Position numbers and translations under genes: made by a program
The notes under the pieces: model-generated
Told to the model about the DNA's origin: nothing
Databases searched by the model: none
What the model saw: the letters and a program-made list of their open reading frames with translations, nothing else
DNA from: an uncultured Granulosicoccaceae bacterium
GTDB taxonomy: Bacteria > Pseudomonadota > Gammaproteobacteria > Granulosicoccales > Granulosicoccaceae
Reading direction: 5' to 3'
DNA length: 64,000 nt
Assembly (NCBI GenBank): GCA_937930305.1
Contig: CALGLE010000004.1
Coordinates: 242,989-306,988 of the forward strand
In this document: positions 29,512-39,611 of the stretch, piece after piece
Layout: each line of letters opens with the position of its first letter
Position numbering within the stretch: position 1 is the first letter of the stretch

Positions 29512-32500
29512 TTGATCGCTGTAAATTCATTAGATTATATTTGGCTACTCATCTGTAGCGTCTTAGTGATGATCATGCAGGTGGGTTTTTGCATGCTGGA
29601 ATCTGGCTTTGTGCGGGCCAAGAACGTCATCAATGTGGCGTTCAAAAACATGATGGATTTCGTCACAGCGTGCCTGATGTTCTGGGCCTTGGGCTTTGGC
29701 CTCATGTATGGCGCCTCGGTGTACGGGTTGTTTGGCTCCTCATTATTCTTCGTGCAACACGGAAGCGTTAACGGCGCTTTTCTCATCTTTCAAATTATGT
29801 TTTGCGGCACAGCCGCCACCATTATCGGTGGTGCATTAGCTGAGCGCACTCGCTTCTCCGTATTCATCATTATCAGTGTCATTGTGGCCTCGCTAGTGTA
29901 TCCCGTCGCAGGCCACTGGGCTTGGTCTGGAGCCGACACAGGGGACAGCACGGGTTGGTTGGGTCAACTGGGGTTTATCGATTTCGCAGGTGGGATGGTT
30001 GTCCATGGCGTCGGCGGATGGTTTGCGTTAGCCGCCGTCATTGTTATCGGTGCTCGCATCGGTCGCTTTGATCCGAATAAGCCGCCGATTCGTGGATGGA
30101 ATTATCCGGTGTCAACTGCTGGCGTGTTAGTGCTGTGGTTTGGATGGTTTGGATTTAATGGCGGCAGTGGGTTAATTTTTGATAGCTCGGTAAGCGCTGT
30201 TTTACTTAACACCACGTTAGCGGCTGCCAGTGGAGGCATGACGTTAGTTGTTATTGCTTGGTTGCGTGATCACAGGCCAAACATCGCTGCCTCATTGAAT
30301 GGTGTGTTGGCGGGATTGGTGGGTGTAACAGCGGGTTGTCATATTTTCTCCACTTTTGATGCCATCTTAGTGGGAATCATCTGTTCCATCGTTTGTGCCT
30401 ATGTCACGGTTAAATTGGAAGATTTTGAAATTGATGATGTCATCGGGGCCTTCCCGGTGCATGGGGCTGCAGGTGTTGCTGGCACCTTATTAGTCGCCTT
30501 ATTAGGTGATGCTTCAGCGTTTCCGCAAGGCCACACGGTTCTTCAGCAATTTGGTGTGCAGGCATTAGGTGCTGCCGCCATTTCAGGCTGGGCATTTGGT
30601 GTCGGTTTCTTGCTGCTAGGGCTGTTAAACAAAGTGATGTCCTTGCGAGTGAGCCCAGAAAATGAAGTGCAGGGATTAAACATATCGGAACACGGTGCTT
30701 CAACTGAATTAGTTGATTTACTGGGCGATATGCACGTAAAGGGAGATGATGGCGACTTCTCTGGGTCGGTGGAAGTTGAACCGCATACGGAAGTGGGGCA
30801 AATTGCATTTGAATACAACCGTGTGCTCGAGCGTGTTCGACGAGAAATCGAAACCCGTGAAGAAGCTTGGCGACAACTGAAAGAGGCATCACATTTTCAG
30901 TTTATTTTTGAAAATACGCACGAAGGTATTGTGCAGTTGTCGTTAAAAGGTGAAATTTTAGAATCTAATCCAGCGGCAGCGTCATTGTTGGGTTTTAACA
31001 ATAGCGACCAGTTGGATGAAAAAGCGGGCGATTGGCTCTGCCATTCCATATTCGCTGACTCGGAATTTAAAAACCAAATCATTGAAGAGTTGGATGCGTC
31101 CGGTGTTGTGCTGGAAAAAGAAATAGACTTCCGACGTTTTGTTGATGGTAAAGCAGGTTCCATCAGCGCCAGTTTACGATTAGTTGAAGGCAATGAAGAT
31201 GAAGGCGCTTGTTATCTATTGAGCATGATCGATATCAGTGATCGTCGTGATAATGAACGCTTGCGAGTGGCTAAAGATGCGGCTGAAGCTGCTAACGATG
31301 CAAAAAGCCTATTTTTAGCGAACATGAGCCATGAAATTCGTACCCCTTTAAATGGGGTGACTGGCATGATCGAGTTATTAAGTCGCACGGAACTTTCATC
31401 TCAGCAATCTCGCTACACCGATATTGCGGCAACTTCTGCTCAAGCCCTTTTAAGCGTTATCAATAACATTCTTGATGTGTCTAAAATTGAAGCCGGTAAG
31501 CTTGAACTTGAACACGACGAATTCGATTTATACGAAATATTGGCAGATGTTGCTGATATGTTCGCACCACAAGCCGCTGCTAAGCAACTAGAGATCATTA
31601 ATGCCGTTTCACCTGATATTCCTGCACGTGTCATTGGAGATGGTGAACGGCTTCGACAGGTCATTATAAATCTGTTAAACAATGCCGTGAAATTTACAGA
31701 ATCGGGCACCATTTCACTGGAAACATCGGTAAAGGCATCGCTGGAAGGCGCTGTGCATCTGCAATTTGCAGTTAAAGATACCGGCTGTGGCATTCCCGAT
31801 AAAGCGTTGGTTTCATTGTTCGATGCATTTACTCAAGCTGATATTTCCACAACTCGGGAATTCGGTGGAACTGGCCTTGGATTAACCATTTGCCGTCAAC
31901 TCATTGAATTGATGCGTGGCCACATTCGAGTAGAAAGTGAGATGGGTGTGGGTACTCAATTCATCATCGATTTGGTGATGCCCGTTGGAAATTTAGCCGC
32001 CGATGCTCCATCGGGCAACCTAGATACTTCTCATGCAGGTAAACGGGTGTTGGCTGTTGATGATCATCCGGCCAATTTAACTTTGGTATGCGATCTTTTA
32101 AAGCCCTACGGTGTGAATGTAGCCACTGCCGAAGAAGGGTATTCCGCGCTTAAAGTGATTGAGAAAGCGCATGACATACGTCAGCCGTTTGATTTGATGT
32201 TACTGGATTTCCATATGCCCGGTATGGATGGGGGTGACTTAGCGCGAGCCGTACGAAGAAATCCTAACTTCAACTCGATGAAAATCATCATGCTGACATC
32301 AGTCGATCAAGCGATATCATCTGTTGAGCGTACTGAATTAGGTATTGAAACCAGTATTACCAAGCCATTACGTGCGTCACGATTTTTCGAAGCTATTAAC
32401 GCTGTGCTATCGAATTCGGTGGCGCCGAAACGTGCTGCTGATAAAGCAAAAATTGCTGGCAATGCGGCTGTGGTAGACGAGCCCAAAAACAGTATAGGCA

Positions 32501-32877
32501 GTGTGTTGTTGGTCGAAGATAACCTGGTCAATCAAATGGTGGCAGAAGGCATATTACAGGACATCGGATACGCCGTCACCGTTGTTTCAAACGGGCAAGA
32601 AGCGTTGGACGCGCTGCAGCAGCAGGTATTTGATGCGGTACTGATGGATTGTCAAATGCCAGTAATGGATGGTTTTGAAGCGACCCGTCGTTGGCGGGAA
32701 CACGAACGTTCCCACAGCCAACCCGAGTTACCCATTATTGCATTGACCGCCAATGCGGTTAAAGGCGATAGAGAGCGTTGCTTGGTGGCGGGTATGAACG
32801 AATACGTGACGAAACCGATTGATGTAAACACCTTGTCGGGCGTATTGGCGCAATTGATACAGCAGCGAGCAGCTTAA
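29512..32877 (+). CDS. Amt ammonium-sensor hybrid histidine kinase (Amt-PAS-HK-REC-REC)
   Basis: This 1121-residue fusion starts with a complete 11-helix ammonium-transporter-like domain (about 5-400). The twin pore histidines are kept at His165 (V-V-H-G) and His317 (P-V-H-G-A-A-G), with the pore block W-F-G-F-N-G-G-S at 212-219. The Amt tail runs into a coil (about 430-460) and a PAS domain (about 460-590). HisKA (N-M-S-H-E-I-R-T-P, His607) and HATPase follow. Two receivers have likely phospho-Asp in L-L-L-D-F (about 899) and V-L-M-D-C (about 1046). The start is TTG, as no in-frame ATG precedes the first helix. The Kuenenia protein Ks-Amt5 is a known Amt-histidine kinase sensor. The output is probably a phosphorelay, partner unknown. 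Confidence 0.88.
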   Translation: MIAVNSLDYIWLLICSVLVMIMQVGFCMLESGFVRAKNVINVAFKNMMDFVTACLMFWALGFGLMYGASVYGLFGSSLFFVQHGSVNGAFLIFQIMFCGTAATIIGGALAERTRFSVFIIISVIVASLVYPVAGHWAWSGADTGDSTGWLGQLGFIDFAGGMVVHGVGGWFALAAVIVIGARIGRFDPNKPPIRGWNYPVSTAGVLVLWFGWFGFNGGSGLIFDSSVSAVLLNTTLAAASGGMTLVVIAWLRDHRPNIAASLNGVLAGLVGVTAGCHIFSTFDAILVGIICSIVCAYVTVKLEDFEIDDVIGAFPVHGAAGVAGTLLVALLGDASAFPQGHTVLQQFGVQALGAAAISGWAFGVGFLLLGLLNKVMSLRVSPENEVQGLNISEHGASTELVDLLGDMHVKGDDGDFSGSVEVEPHTEVGQIAFEYNRVLERVRREIETREEAWRQLKEASHFQFIFENTHEGIVQLSLKGEILESNPAAASLLGFNNSDQLDEKAGDWLCHSIFADSEFKNQIIEELDASGVVLEKEIDFRRFVDGKAGSISASLRLVEGNEDEGACYLLSMIDISDRRDNERLRVAKDAAEAANDAKSLFLANMSHEIRTPLNGVTGMIELLSRTELSSQQSRYTDIAATSAQALLSVINNILDVSKIEAGKLELEHDEFDLYEILADVADMFAPQAAAKQLEIINAVSPDIPARVIGDGERLRQVIINLLNNAVKFTESGTISLETSVKASLEGAVHLQFAVKDTGCGIPDKALVSLFDAFTQADISTTREFGGTGLGLTICRQLIELMRGHIRVESEMGVGTQFIIDLVMPVGNLAADAPSGNLDTSHAGKRVLAVDDHPANLTLVCDLLKPYGVNVATAEEGYSALKVIEKAHDIRQPFDLMLLDFHMPGMDGGDLARAVRRNPNFNSMKIIMLTSVDQAISSVERTELGIETSITKPLRASRFFEAINAVLSNSVAPKRAADKAKIAGNAAVVDEPKNSIGSVLLVEDNLVNQMVAEGILQDIGYAVTVVSNGQEALDALQQQVFDAVLMDCQMPVMDGFEATRRWREHERSHSQPELPIIALTANAVKGDRERCLVAGMNEYVTKPIDVNTLSGVLAQLIQQRAA

Positions 32878-32887
32878 CAACGAAGCC

Positions 32888-34336
32888 CTAGGTTCCGCAG
32901 AATGTGGCCTGCACGCGCTGCGCCTGTTCAGGTGCTTGAGAGAAGTCGGCATGTTCAACAAACGGATTTCGTAACGCTGTTTCAAAGCGCTGAAACAAAG
33001 TCCAATCGCCTTGCACCGCTACTTCTATTGTGGCTTCAATCCAATGGTTTCTGGGAATAACCGCTGGATTGATTTGTTGCATGCGTGTTGTGTTGTGAGG
33101 CCCGTTCAAGCGTTGGTGCCAACGGTGAATCCACTCGCTGATCTTTTCTCTATCGGAGAATAAGGCTTCTAATTCATCGCTGTCCTCATCACACAAATGC
33201 CGAAAACATAGGGTAAAGTCAACCGAGTCGGCCTGCATTAAATCCAGAAAAGCATCCATTAATTCCATATCATCTGTTTGGGGGCTGTCGAATAAGCCAA
33301 ATTTTTCACGCATGCGCTCGGTGTAAGCGTTAGCGTAGAGTTGCGGAAAATGATCTACTGCAGTTTGTGCGAATTGAATGGCTACTGGTTCATCGCCGGC
33401 CAAAACTGGCAACAAAGCTTGCGCCAGCATGGCCATATTCCAGTGCCCGATGCGAGGTTGGTTTTGATACGCATAGCGACCTTGTTGATCAATGGAACTG
33501 AAGACTTTACTTCGATTAAATTCATCCATAAAAGCACAGGGGCCGTAATCGATGGTTTCACCAGTAAGCGAGGCGTTATCGGTGTTCATCACGCCATGAA
33601 TAAATCCCAGCGCTTGCCATCGCGCAATTAAGTTAGCCTGTTTCTCTATCACAGCATTCAACAAGGCAACGGCTGGGTTTTCGGAATTTTTTAGTTCTGG
33701 GTAATGGGTGTCAATCAATAAATCGATAACTGCTCGTGTGCCTTCCACATCTTGTTTAGCCGCCAGATATTCAAACGTACCCACCCGAATGTGGCTCTTT
33801 GCCACTCGGGTGAGAACGGCCCCGGGTAAGGGGCCTTGTTCGCGCAGAACGTATTCCCCTGTACTCACGGCAGCAAGTGCCAAGGTCGAGGGCACTTGGT
33901 ATTTCGGCATGGCGTTGCTAACGAGATATTCGCGTATGACTGGGCCTAACCAGGCGCGACCATCGCCACCTCGGGAATAGGGTGTGGGGCCAGAGCCTTT
34001 AAGCTGAATATCCACGTGTTCGCCCGAGGCGCAGCTTATTTCGCCCAGTAGCACCGCACGCCCATCGCCCAACATGCCTGACCAATGGCCAAATTGGTGG
34101 CCGGCGTAGGCCGCGGCGAGTGGTTCTGAACCAACCGGCACAGAGTTACCGGAAAAAATTTCAGCTAGGGTGGCGTCGCCGATGCGTTGTCTATCGATAC
34201 CAAGCTGTGCGCCCAACTCATCATTAAAGGCGAACAGTGATGGTTCGGCCACCGGCGTTGGGCTAAGGCGCGTGAACAGCTGCTCAGGCAGGCGCGCAAA
34301 GCGGTTATCAAAAGCCAGGCTTGGGAAGGAGGACAT
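32888..34336 (-). CDS. selO: Protein adenylyltransferase SelO (YdiU family)
   Basis: SelO (482 residues) is a pseudokinase-fold enzyme that AMPylates proteins on Ser, Thr or Tyr, linked to redox stress. Family blocks seen are A-A-Y-A-G-H-Q-F-G-H-W-S-G, L-G-D-G-R-A-V-L-L-G-E, Q-L-K-G-S-G-P-T-P-Y-S-R-G-G-D-G and R-V-G-T-F-E-Y. The helical core with H-G-V-M-N-T-D-N follows. No selenocysteine is apparent; the C-terminal end is T-F-C-G-T, a cysteine near the very end as in many family members. The ATG at 34336 follows GGAG by seven bases; a longer frame from 34399 is rejected. It diverges from the M20 gene. Confidence 0.94.
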   Translation of the reverse strand: MSSFPSLAFDNRFARLPEQLFTRLSPTPVAEPSLFAFNDELGAQLGIDRQRIGDATLAEIFSGNSVPVGSEPLAAAYAGHQFGHWSGMLGDGRAVLLGEISCASGEHVDIQLKGSGPTPYSRGGDGRAWLGPVIREYLVSNAMPKYQVPSTLALAAVSTGEYVLREQGPLPGAVLTRVAKSHIRVGTFEYLAAKQDVEGTRAVIDLLIDTHYPELKNSENPAVALLNAVIEKQANLIARWQALGFIHGVMNTDNASLTGETIDYGPCAFMDEFNRSKVFSSIDQQGRYAYQNQPRIGHWNMAMLAQALLPVLAGDEPVAIQFAQTAVDHFPQLYANAYTERMREKFGLFDSPQTDDMELMDAFLDLMQADSVDFTLCFRHLCDEDSDELEALFSDREKISEWIHRWHQRLNGPHNTTRMQQINPAVIPRNHWIEATIEVAVQGDWTLFQRFETALRNPFVEHADFSQAPEQAQRVQATFCGT

Positions 34337-34416
34337 GACAAATCTCCGCTGCACAAGGGCTGTATAGCCCCGTGCGGCTGTGTAAACTGAACGCATCAAT
34401 TGATTGAGGATACCCC

Positions 34417-35595
34417 ATGCCCATCATTAACCGATTTGCAGATTGGCACGACGATATTGCCCAGTGGCGTCAAACGATTCATGCGCAGCCTGAACTGCAA
34501 TACGATGTGCACAAAACAGCGGCCTTTGTGTGCGAGCGATTGAACGAATTTGGGGTTGATGAGGTGATCTCTGGTATTGGTCAAACCGGCGTTGTCGGTT
34601 TAATTCATGGAAAGCTAGACAGTGCCGGTGACGAGGCGACCAAAGTGGTTGGCCTACGCGCGGACATGGACGCTTTGCCCATTCAGGAGGTGCGGGAATT
34701 ACCTTATAAATCCACCGTGGAAGGTAAGATGCACGCCTGTGGTCATGATGGGCATACCGCGATGTTGTTAGGCGCTGCACGATACTTGGCAGAAACGCGG
34801 CAGTTCAAGGGCACAGTTGCAGTGATATTTCAGCCTGCGGAAGAAGGCGGTGGCGGGGGGAAAGCCATGGTGGACGATGGCATGATGGAGCGTTTTGGCA
34901 TCCAGCAAGTGTTTGGTATGCACAACATGCCAGGGTTGGACGTTGGAAAATTCGCTATCACGCCAGGGCCGATGATGGCAGCGGCCGATACCTTTCACAT
35001 TGAAATCACCGGACGAGGTGGGCATGCGGCGAGGCCGCACGGATGTATTGATCCGGCCATGGTTACCGTTCAGCTGGTACAGGCCATTCAAACGATCGTG
35101 TCCAGAAATGCGGCACCGTTGGATAGCCTCGTTATTTCAGTCACTCAAATTCATTTGGGCGACACCGATAATGTCATCCCGCAAACGGCGATGCTTGGGG
35201 GCACCGTGCGAACCTTCAGCCCAGAGATGCGCGTGCTGGCGGAAAAACGTATAAAGGAGTTAGCCACACACATTAGCGCAGCTTTCGATGCGTCAATTGA
35301 AGTGACCTATGAATTAGGCTACCCCGTGACGGTCAACCATGTGGCTGAAACCGAAACGGCAGGGAACGTCGCCGCTGGCATTGTTAGCGAAGAACACTGT
35401 GATCGCAGCGCGACGCCAATGATGGGTGCTGAAGATTTTTCCTATATGTTGGAATCACGCCCTGGTGCCTTTATCTTTATTGGGCAAGGTGATTCGGCCG
35501 GGTTGCACCACCCCGAATATGATTTCAATGATGAGATAATCCCGATTGGCTGCAGCTATTGGGTCAACCTGGCAGAAACCACACTAAATCAATGA
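34417..35595 (+). CDS. M20 family amidohydrolase (hippurate hydrolase-like)
   Basis: This 392-residue metalloenzyme is of the IAA-amino-acid/hippurate hydrolase (M20D) group, which frees amino acids from N-acyl conjugates. Metal-binding blocks are H-A-C-G-H-D-G-H-T with the preceding R-A-D-M-D-A-L-P, Q-P-A-E-E-G-G-G-G-G near residue 140, and the final M-G-A-E-D-F-S-Y. The dimerisation domain occupies about 185-300. GAGGA lies upstream of the ATG at 34417. It is cytoplasmic because no signal peptide is seen. It diverges from selO across 80 bases and is followed 61 bases later by a rhodanese. Confidence 0.9.
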   Translation: MPIINRFADWHDDIAQWRQTIHAQPELQYDVHKTAAFVCERLNEFGVDEVISGIGQTGVVGLIHGKLDSAGDEATKVVGLRADMDALPIQEVRELPYKSTVEGKMHACGHDGHTAMLLGAARYLAETRQFKGTVAVIFQPAEEGGGGGKAMVDDGMMERFGIQQVFGMHNMPGLDVGKFAITPGPMMAAADTFHIEITGRGGHAARPHGCIDPAMVTVQLVQAIQTIVSRNAAPLDSLVISVTQIHLGDTDNVIPQTAMLGGTVRTFSPEMRVLAEKRIKELATHISAAFDASIEVTYELGYPVTVNHVAETETAGNVAAGIVSEEHCDRSATPMMGAEDFSYMLESRPGAFIFIGQGDSAGLHHPEYDFNDEIIPIGCSYWVNLAETTLNQ

Positions 35596-35656
35596 AAAAC
35601 CGTCAGTACATAATTACTTTTACCCTGTTGCTTAACTTATAACCTTTGAAACGACT

Positions 35657-36031
35657 ATGAAAACATCAAAAGACTACTTAGACGAAGCGAACGCGTCAGT
35701 TCCTCGCATATCTGCTGAAGAAGCCATGCAAGCGCACGGCAAAGACAACGCGGTGTTTGTGGATGTGCGGGATTCGTCTGCCATCGCAGGCTCTGGAACA
35801 GTGGCTGGTGCGCAACGCATTCCACGCGGCATGTTGGAATTCATGGCAGATGATGCGTCCCCATTACACAACGAAGCCATGAAAAAGGACGCGGATATTT
35901 ATGTGCTGTGTGCCGTCGGTGGCCAGGCGGCATTGGCCGGTAAAACCCTGCAAGACATGGGTTACAGCTCAGTGAAAAATATCGGCGGTTTTTCTGATTG
36001 GAAAGATGCCGGTGGTGCGACCGAAGCGTAA
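35657..36031 (+). CDS. Single-domain rhodanese-like protein
   Basis: This 124-residue rhodanese domain has the substrate-entry motif F-V-D-V-R-D-S and an active-site Cys85 in L-C-A-V-G-G-Q-A, so sulphurtransferase activity is plausible. G-G-F-S-D-W is the usual C-terminal strand-turn. There is no signal peptide. It has its own spacing from the M20 gene and converges on the flavoprotein gene with seven bases between stops. The sulphur acceptor is not indicated by context. Confidence 0.88.
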   Translation: MKTSKDYLDEANASVPRISAEEAMQAHGKDNAVFVDVRDSSAIAGSGTVAGAQRIPRGMLEFMADDASPLHNEAMKKDADIYVLCAVGGQAALAGKTLQDMGYSSVKNIGGFSDWKDAGGATEA

Positions 36032-36038
36032 CAGCGAT

Positions 36039-36527
36039 TTAACTCAAGAGGCCACTGCAACGAATGGCGCGATCGTTGTGGATGGCCACTTGCTCAATGG
36101 TTACCACCATCACGGTGATGGGTAAGGTGTTCTGAAATTCAAATCGTTTCAGTAGTTCAGGGTCGGTTGAAAGTCTGGCCCGACCCAACACACGAACGGA
36201 TTCTTGCCACCGCTCAGATAGAAACCACAAAGCTACGTGGCCGTTTTCGATCACGTTTAAGGCGGTGTCTAAACGATGGCTGCCCGGGCGATCGGGAATA
36301 GCTAAGGTGTTGGCGTCGAGTACCTGGACCAAGTTGCCAGCGGCGTCCCCTCGGGGTGAGCAATCCACACCCTCAGAACCCATCGAGGCGATAACACAGA
36401 AACATGAGGCGCTCAATTTATCGCGTAAGCGATCATCCAAAGTCGTGACGCGTTTTTTCTCAGCTTTAGAAGAAGGCGCAGGATACAGCGACTTTAAGCT
36501 TTCTGCTGTTAGCACGTCATAACTCAA
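36039..36527 (-). CDS. PPOX-class FMN-binding flavoprotein
   Basis: This 162-residue protein is of the pyridoxamine 5'-phosphate oxidase (split-barrel flavin) superfamily, close to the MSMEG_1061-like branch. Visible blocks are C-F-V-I-A type C-F-C-V-I-A-S-M-G, C-S-P-R-G-D-A-A-G, L-A-I-P-D-R-P-G-S-H-R and V-L-G-R-A-R-L-S. A TTG at 36527 is the likely start because AGAGG lies seven bases upstream and no ATG is in frame there. It follows fghA by 11 bases on the minus strand, so it is the third gene of the formaldehyde operon. Its substrate is unknown. Confidence 0.82.
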   Translation of the reverse strand: MSYDVLTAESLKSLYPAPSSKAEKKRVTTLDDRLRDKLSASCFCVIASMGSEGVDCSPRGDAAGNLVQVLDANTLAIPDRPGSHRLDTALNVIENGHVALWFLSERWQESVRVLGRARLSTDPELLKRFEFQNTLPITVMVVTIEQVAIHNDRAIRCSGLLS

Positions 36528-36538
36528 GAGTGCACCTC

Positions 36539-37393
36539 TTAGCGTGCGTTTAATACAGCGGCGTGATGTGCCAGGTGATCTTCGATGAAACTGGAGACGA
36601 AATAATACGAATGATCGTACCCAGGTTGCATACGATAGTTTACGGCTTGGCCTGCGCTTTCACAGGCGGCAACAAACGCTGCCGGTGTGAGTTGTTCTTC
36701 TAAAAACTGATCGGCGTCGCCGGTATCAATGAGCAAGGTTGCAGCGCTGGGTCGAGCGGCGACCAATTGCGCAGCATCGTAGTTGGCCCATGTGCTTTTA
36801 TCATCACCTAAGTAGGCCGTGAACGCTTTTTGCCCCCAAGGAACCTGTGATGGGCAAGCGATGGGTGAAAAAGCTGATACCGATTGATAGTGTTTTGGGT
36901 TTTTTAAATGCAAGGTTAGAGCACCGTGCCCACCCATGGAATGCCCGGTAATGCCTTGTCGATTTAAATCGGCTTTAAAGTGTTCGCCAATGATCGGGGG
37001 CAACTCATTCTGGATGTATTGATCCATCGCAAAGTGCGGCGCCCACGGTGATTCCGTGGCGGTTAAATAAAATCCAGCACCTTGGCCCAAGTCATAGGCT
37101 TCATCATCAGCGACTTGATCCCCGCGTGGGCTTGTGTCTGGAGCTACGATCAGAATGCCGTGTTTGGCTGCGGCGTGTTGAATGCCAGACTTCTCCATCA
37201 CATTCGCCCACGAACAGGTCAGCCCAGACAAGTACCACAACACAGGCACTGGCCCTTTGGCAGCTTGGGGTGGAGTAAACACGGCGAAGCGCATTTCGCC
37301 ACCGACCGTTTTACTGGCGTGGGTGTGAACAGACAGTGTGCCGCCAGCAACAGCCCAACTGGATTCGGTGGTTAGTTCGGTTGTTAAGCTCAT
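36539..37393 (-). CDS. fghA: S-formylglutathione hydrolase
   Basis: FghA (284 residues) releases formate from S-formylglutathione, the second step of glutathione-dependent formaldehyde removal. The esterase-D-like alpha/beta hydrolase shows the nucleophile elbow G-H-S-M-G-G-H-G-A-L, the D-A-D-Q-F type acid region near D-T-G-D-A-D-Q-F, and the catalytic His in G-Y-D-H-S-Y-Y-F. The length is normal. It begins three bases after the frmA stop and is followed by the flavoprotein gene, forming frmA-fghA-PPOX. Confidence 0.96.
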   Translation of the reverse strand: MSLTTELTTESSWAVAGGTLSVHTHASKTVGGEMRFAVFTPPQAAKGPVPVLWYLSGLTCSWANVMEKSGIQHAAAKHGILIVAPDTSPRGDQVADDEAYDLGQGAGFYLTATESPWAPHFAMDQYIQNELPPIIGEHFKADLNRQGITGHSMGGHGALTLHLKNPKHYQSVSAFSPIACPSQVPWGQKAFTAYLGDDKSTWANYDAAQLVAARPSAATLLIDTGDADQFLEEQLTPAAFVAACESAGQAVNYRMQPGYDHSYYFVSSFIEDHLAHHAAVLNAR

Positions 37394-37396
37394 GTT

Positions 37397-38506
37397 TTAA
37401 TACACAACCACACTGCGAATGCTTTCACCCGCGTGCATCAAATCAAAGCCTTCGTTGATGTCTTCCAGTTTTAATTTGTGCGTGATCAAGCTATCGATAT
37501 CTAAGCGGCCTTCCATGTACATATCAACAATTTTTGGAACATCAGTTCGCCCACGCGCCCCACCAAAGGCGGTGCCGCGCCAGGATCGTCCGGTAACCAG
37601 CTGAAAAGGGCGTGTGGAGATTTCTTTCCCAGCCCCTGCCACGCCGATGATGATGCTCTCACCCCAGCCTTTGTGGCAACACTCCAAAGCCGCACGCATC
37701 ACTTCAACGTTGCCAATGCATTCAAATGAATAGTCCGCGCCACCGCCTGTGATGTCCACCAAGTGATCCACCAGTTGGTCACCATGGTCTTTTGGGTTAA
37801 CAAAATCTGTCATGCCAAATTGTCGACCGATGGCTTCTTTGCTGGGGTTTAAATCCACGCCAACAATTTGTTTTGCGCCCACCAGCTTTAAGCCTTGGAT
37901 GACGTTTAAGCCAATGCCGCCTAAACCGAAAACAACGCCCACGCAATTAGGCTCAGCTTTGGCTGTGAACATGACCGCGCCGACACCGGTTGTGACGCCA
38001 CAGCCGATGTAACAAATTTTGTCGAACGGTGCATCTTTGCGTACCTTGGCTAACGCGATTTCTGGCAACACCGTGTGGTTGGCGAAGGTTGAGCAACCCA
38101 TGTAGTGCAGTAAGCGTTCGCCTTTGTACGAAAAGCGCGAGGTGCCATCGGGCATCAAGCCTTGGCCTTGCGTACTTCGAATGGCTTGGCAAAGATTCGT
38201 TTTAGGGTGCAAGCAAAAGTCGCATTCGCGGCATTCAGGTGTGTACAGGGGAATGACGTGGTCACCTGGTTCAACGCTGGTTACGCCTTCGCCCACTTCC
38301 AACACAACGCCAGCACCTTCATGCCCTAAAATGGTGGGAAATGCCCCTTCTGGGTCAGCACCGGACAATGTGAATTCATCGGTATGACAAATACCGGTGG
38401 CTTTTAATTCCACCAGCACTTCTCCGGCTTGTGGCCCGTCAAGGTCGACTTCGACCACTTCTAGAGGCTTTCCGGCGCCAAACGCCACAGCAGCTTGAGT
38501 TTTCAT
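37397..38506 (-). CDS. frmA: S-(hydroxymethyl)glutathione dehydrogenase
   Basis: This class III alcohol dehydrogenase (369 residues) oxidises S-hydroxymethylglutathione formed from formaldehyde and glutathione. Catalytic zinc ligands fall in I-C-H-T-D and G-H-E-G-A-G. The structural zinc cysteines are C-R-E-C-D-F-C followed by N-L-C. The NAD fold contains G-L-G-G-I-G-L. The ATG at 38506 gives the family start M-K-T-Q-A-A-V; an open extension to 38590 is rejected because it overlaps the divergent dusA. The 70-base gap to dusA must hold both promoters; no clear operator was seen. Confidence 0.97.
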   Translation of the reverse strand: MKTQAAVAFGAGKPLEVVEVDLDGPQAGEVLVELKATGICHTDEFTLSGADPEGAFPTILGHEGAGVVLEVGEGVTSVEPGDHVIPLYTPECRECDFCLHPKTNLCQAIRSTQGQGLMPDGTSRFSYKGERLLHYMGCSTFANHTVLPEIALAKVRKDAPFDKICYIGCGVTTGVGAVMFTAKAEPNCVGVVFGLGGIGLNVIQGLKLVGAKQIVGVDLNPSKEAIGRQFGMTDFVNPKDHGDQLVDHLVDITGGGADYSFECIGNVEVMRAALECCHKGWGESIIIGVAGAGKEISTRPFQLVTGRSWRGTAFGGARGRTDVPKIVDMYMEGRLDIDSLITHKLKLEDINEGFDLMHAGESIRSVVVY

Positions 38507-38576
38507 GTCAGATGGTTCCAATACCTTAAACGCATAGCTGCAGATATTACCGCATTCGCGCGCGTACAATGGGTCG

Positions 38577-39611
38577 ATGCACGACGCCACTCATCGATTA
38601 TCAGTAGCCCCCATGATGGAGCTCACCGATCGCCATTATCGCTATCTCATGCGACGCCTAACCCGTTGCACGGTTTTGTACACCGAAATGCTCACTACCG
38701 CTGCGGTGCTCAATGGCGATAAAGAATATCTACTCGGGAAAGATGCAGGCGACAACCCTGTGGTCTTGCAGCTGGGTGGTTCGGATCCCATCGCCCTCGC
38801 GGAAGCTGCCAGCATTGGCGAGGCCTGGCGCTACGATGCCATCAATCTTAATGTGGGTTGCCCGAGTGACCGAGTGAAATCGGGCCGCTTTGGTGCTTGC
38901 CTAATGGCAGAACCTGAATTGGTGGGCAACTGCGTACAAGCCATGCAAGCGGCTGTGAACATTCCGGTTACCGTCAAATGCCGTCTCGGTATTGATCGTG
39001 AGGACAGCTACGAGGCGTTGAGTTCGTTTGTCAATACGGTGGCATCGAAAGGCTGCCGGCATTTCATTGTGCACGCCCGCAAAGCGTGGTTGGATGGATT
39101 AAGTCCGAAAGAAAATCGCACCATCCCGCCGTTACGCTACGAATACGTCTACCGCCTAAAAGAAGAATTTCCCTCGCTGAAGATTGACATCAACGGCGGC
39201 ATTGTGTCGTTGGATGAAACCACTGAACATTTGCGCCACGTCGATGGGGTCATGATTGGCCGCGAGGCTTACTACAACCCCAGCTGCCTGTTGCAGGCTG
39301 ACTCGCTTGTGTACGGCCAAACTGGTCCACACAATCAAGGCCATGAGCGATCAGAGACGGCAATGCTAGCCGATGTCGCCAGAGATTTTGCCCAATATAT
39401 GCAATCCCAATATGAGTCCGGTGTTCGTATTAATGCCATGAGTCGCCACCTAGTGGCCTTATATCAATCCATACCTGGCGCACGACTTTGGCGCCGGCAC
39501 TTAAGCGAGCACGCATCGGGTGCTCAAGACGCTATTGAGTTAGTGGATACCGCATTAAGCTATGTGTTTGATGCCAATCAATCGGTTACTGAGCGTCGCT
39601 ATGCACCGTAG
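38577..39611 (+). CDS. dusA: tRNA-dihydrouridine synthase A
   Basis: DusA (344 residues) reduces uridines at positions 20/20a of tRNA using FMN and NADPH. The N-terminus [16 protein letters not shown], the T-E-M-L-T-T-A segment, and the catalytic cysteine in L-N-V-G-C-P-S are typical. H-A-R-K-A-W and I-N-G-G-I line the FMN site. It diverges from frmA and overlaps the downstream exporter start by 11 bases. Confidence 0.97.
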   Translation: MHDATHRLSVAPMMELTDRHYRYLMRRLTRCTVLYTEMLTTAAVLNGDKEYLLGKDAGDNPVVLQLGGSDPIALAEAASIGEAWRYDAINLNVGCPSDRVKSGRFGACLMAEPELVGNCVQAMQAAVNIPVTVKCRLGIDREDSYEALSSFVNTVASKGCRHFIVHARKAWLDGLSPKENRTIPPLRYEYVYRLKEEFPSLKIDINGGIVSLDETTEHLRHVDGVMIGREAYYNPSCLLQADSLVYGQTGPHNQGHERSETAMLADVARDFAQYMQSQYESGVRINAMSRHLVALYQSIPGARLWRRHLSEHASGAQDAIELVDTALSYVFDANQSVTERRYAP

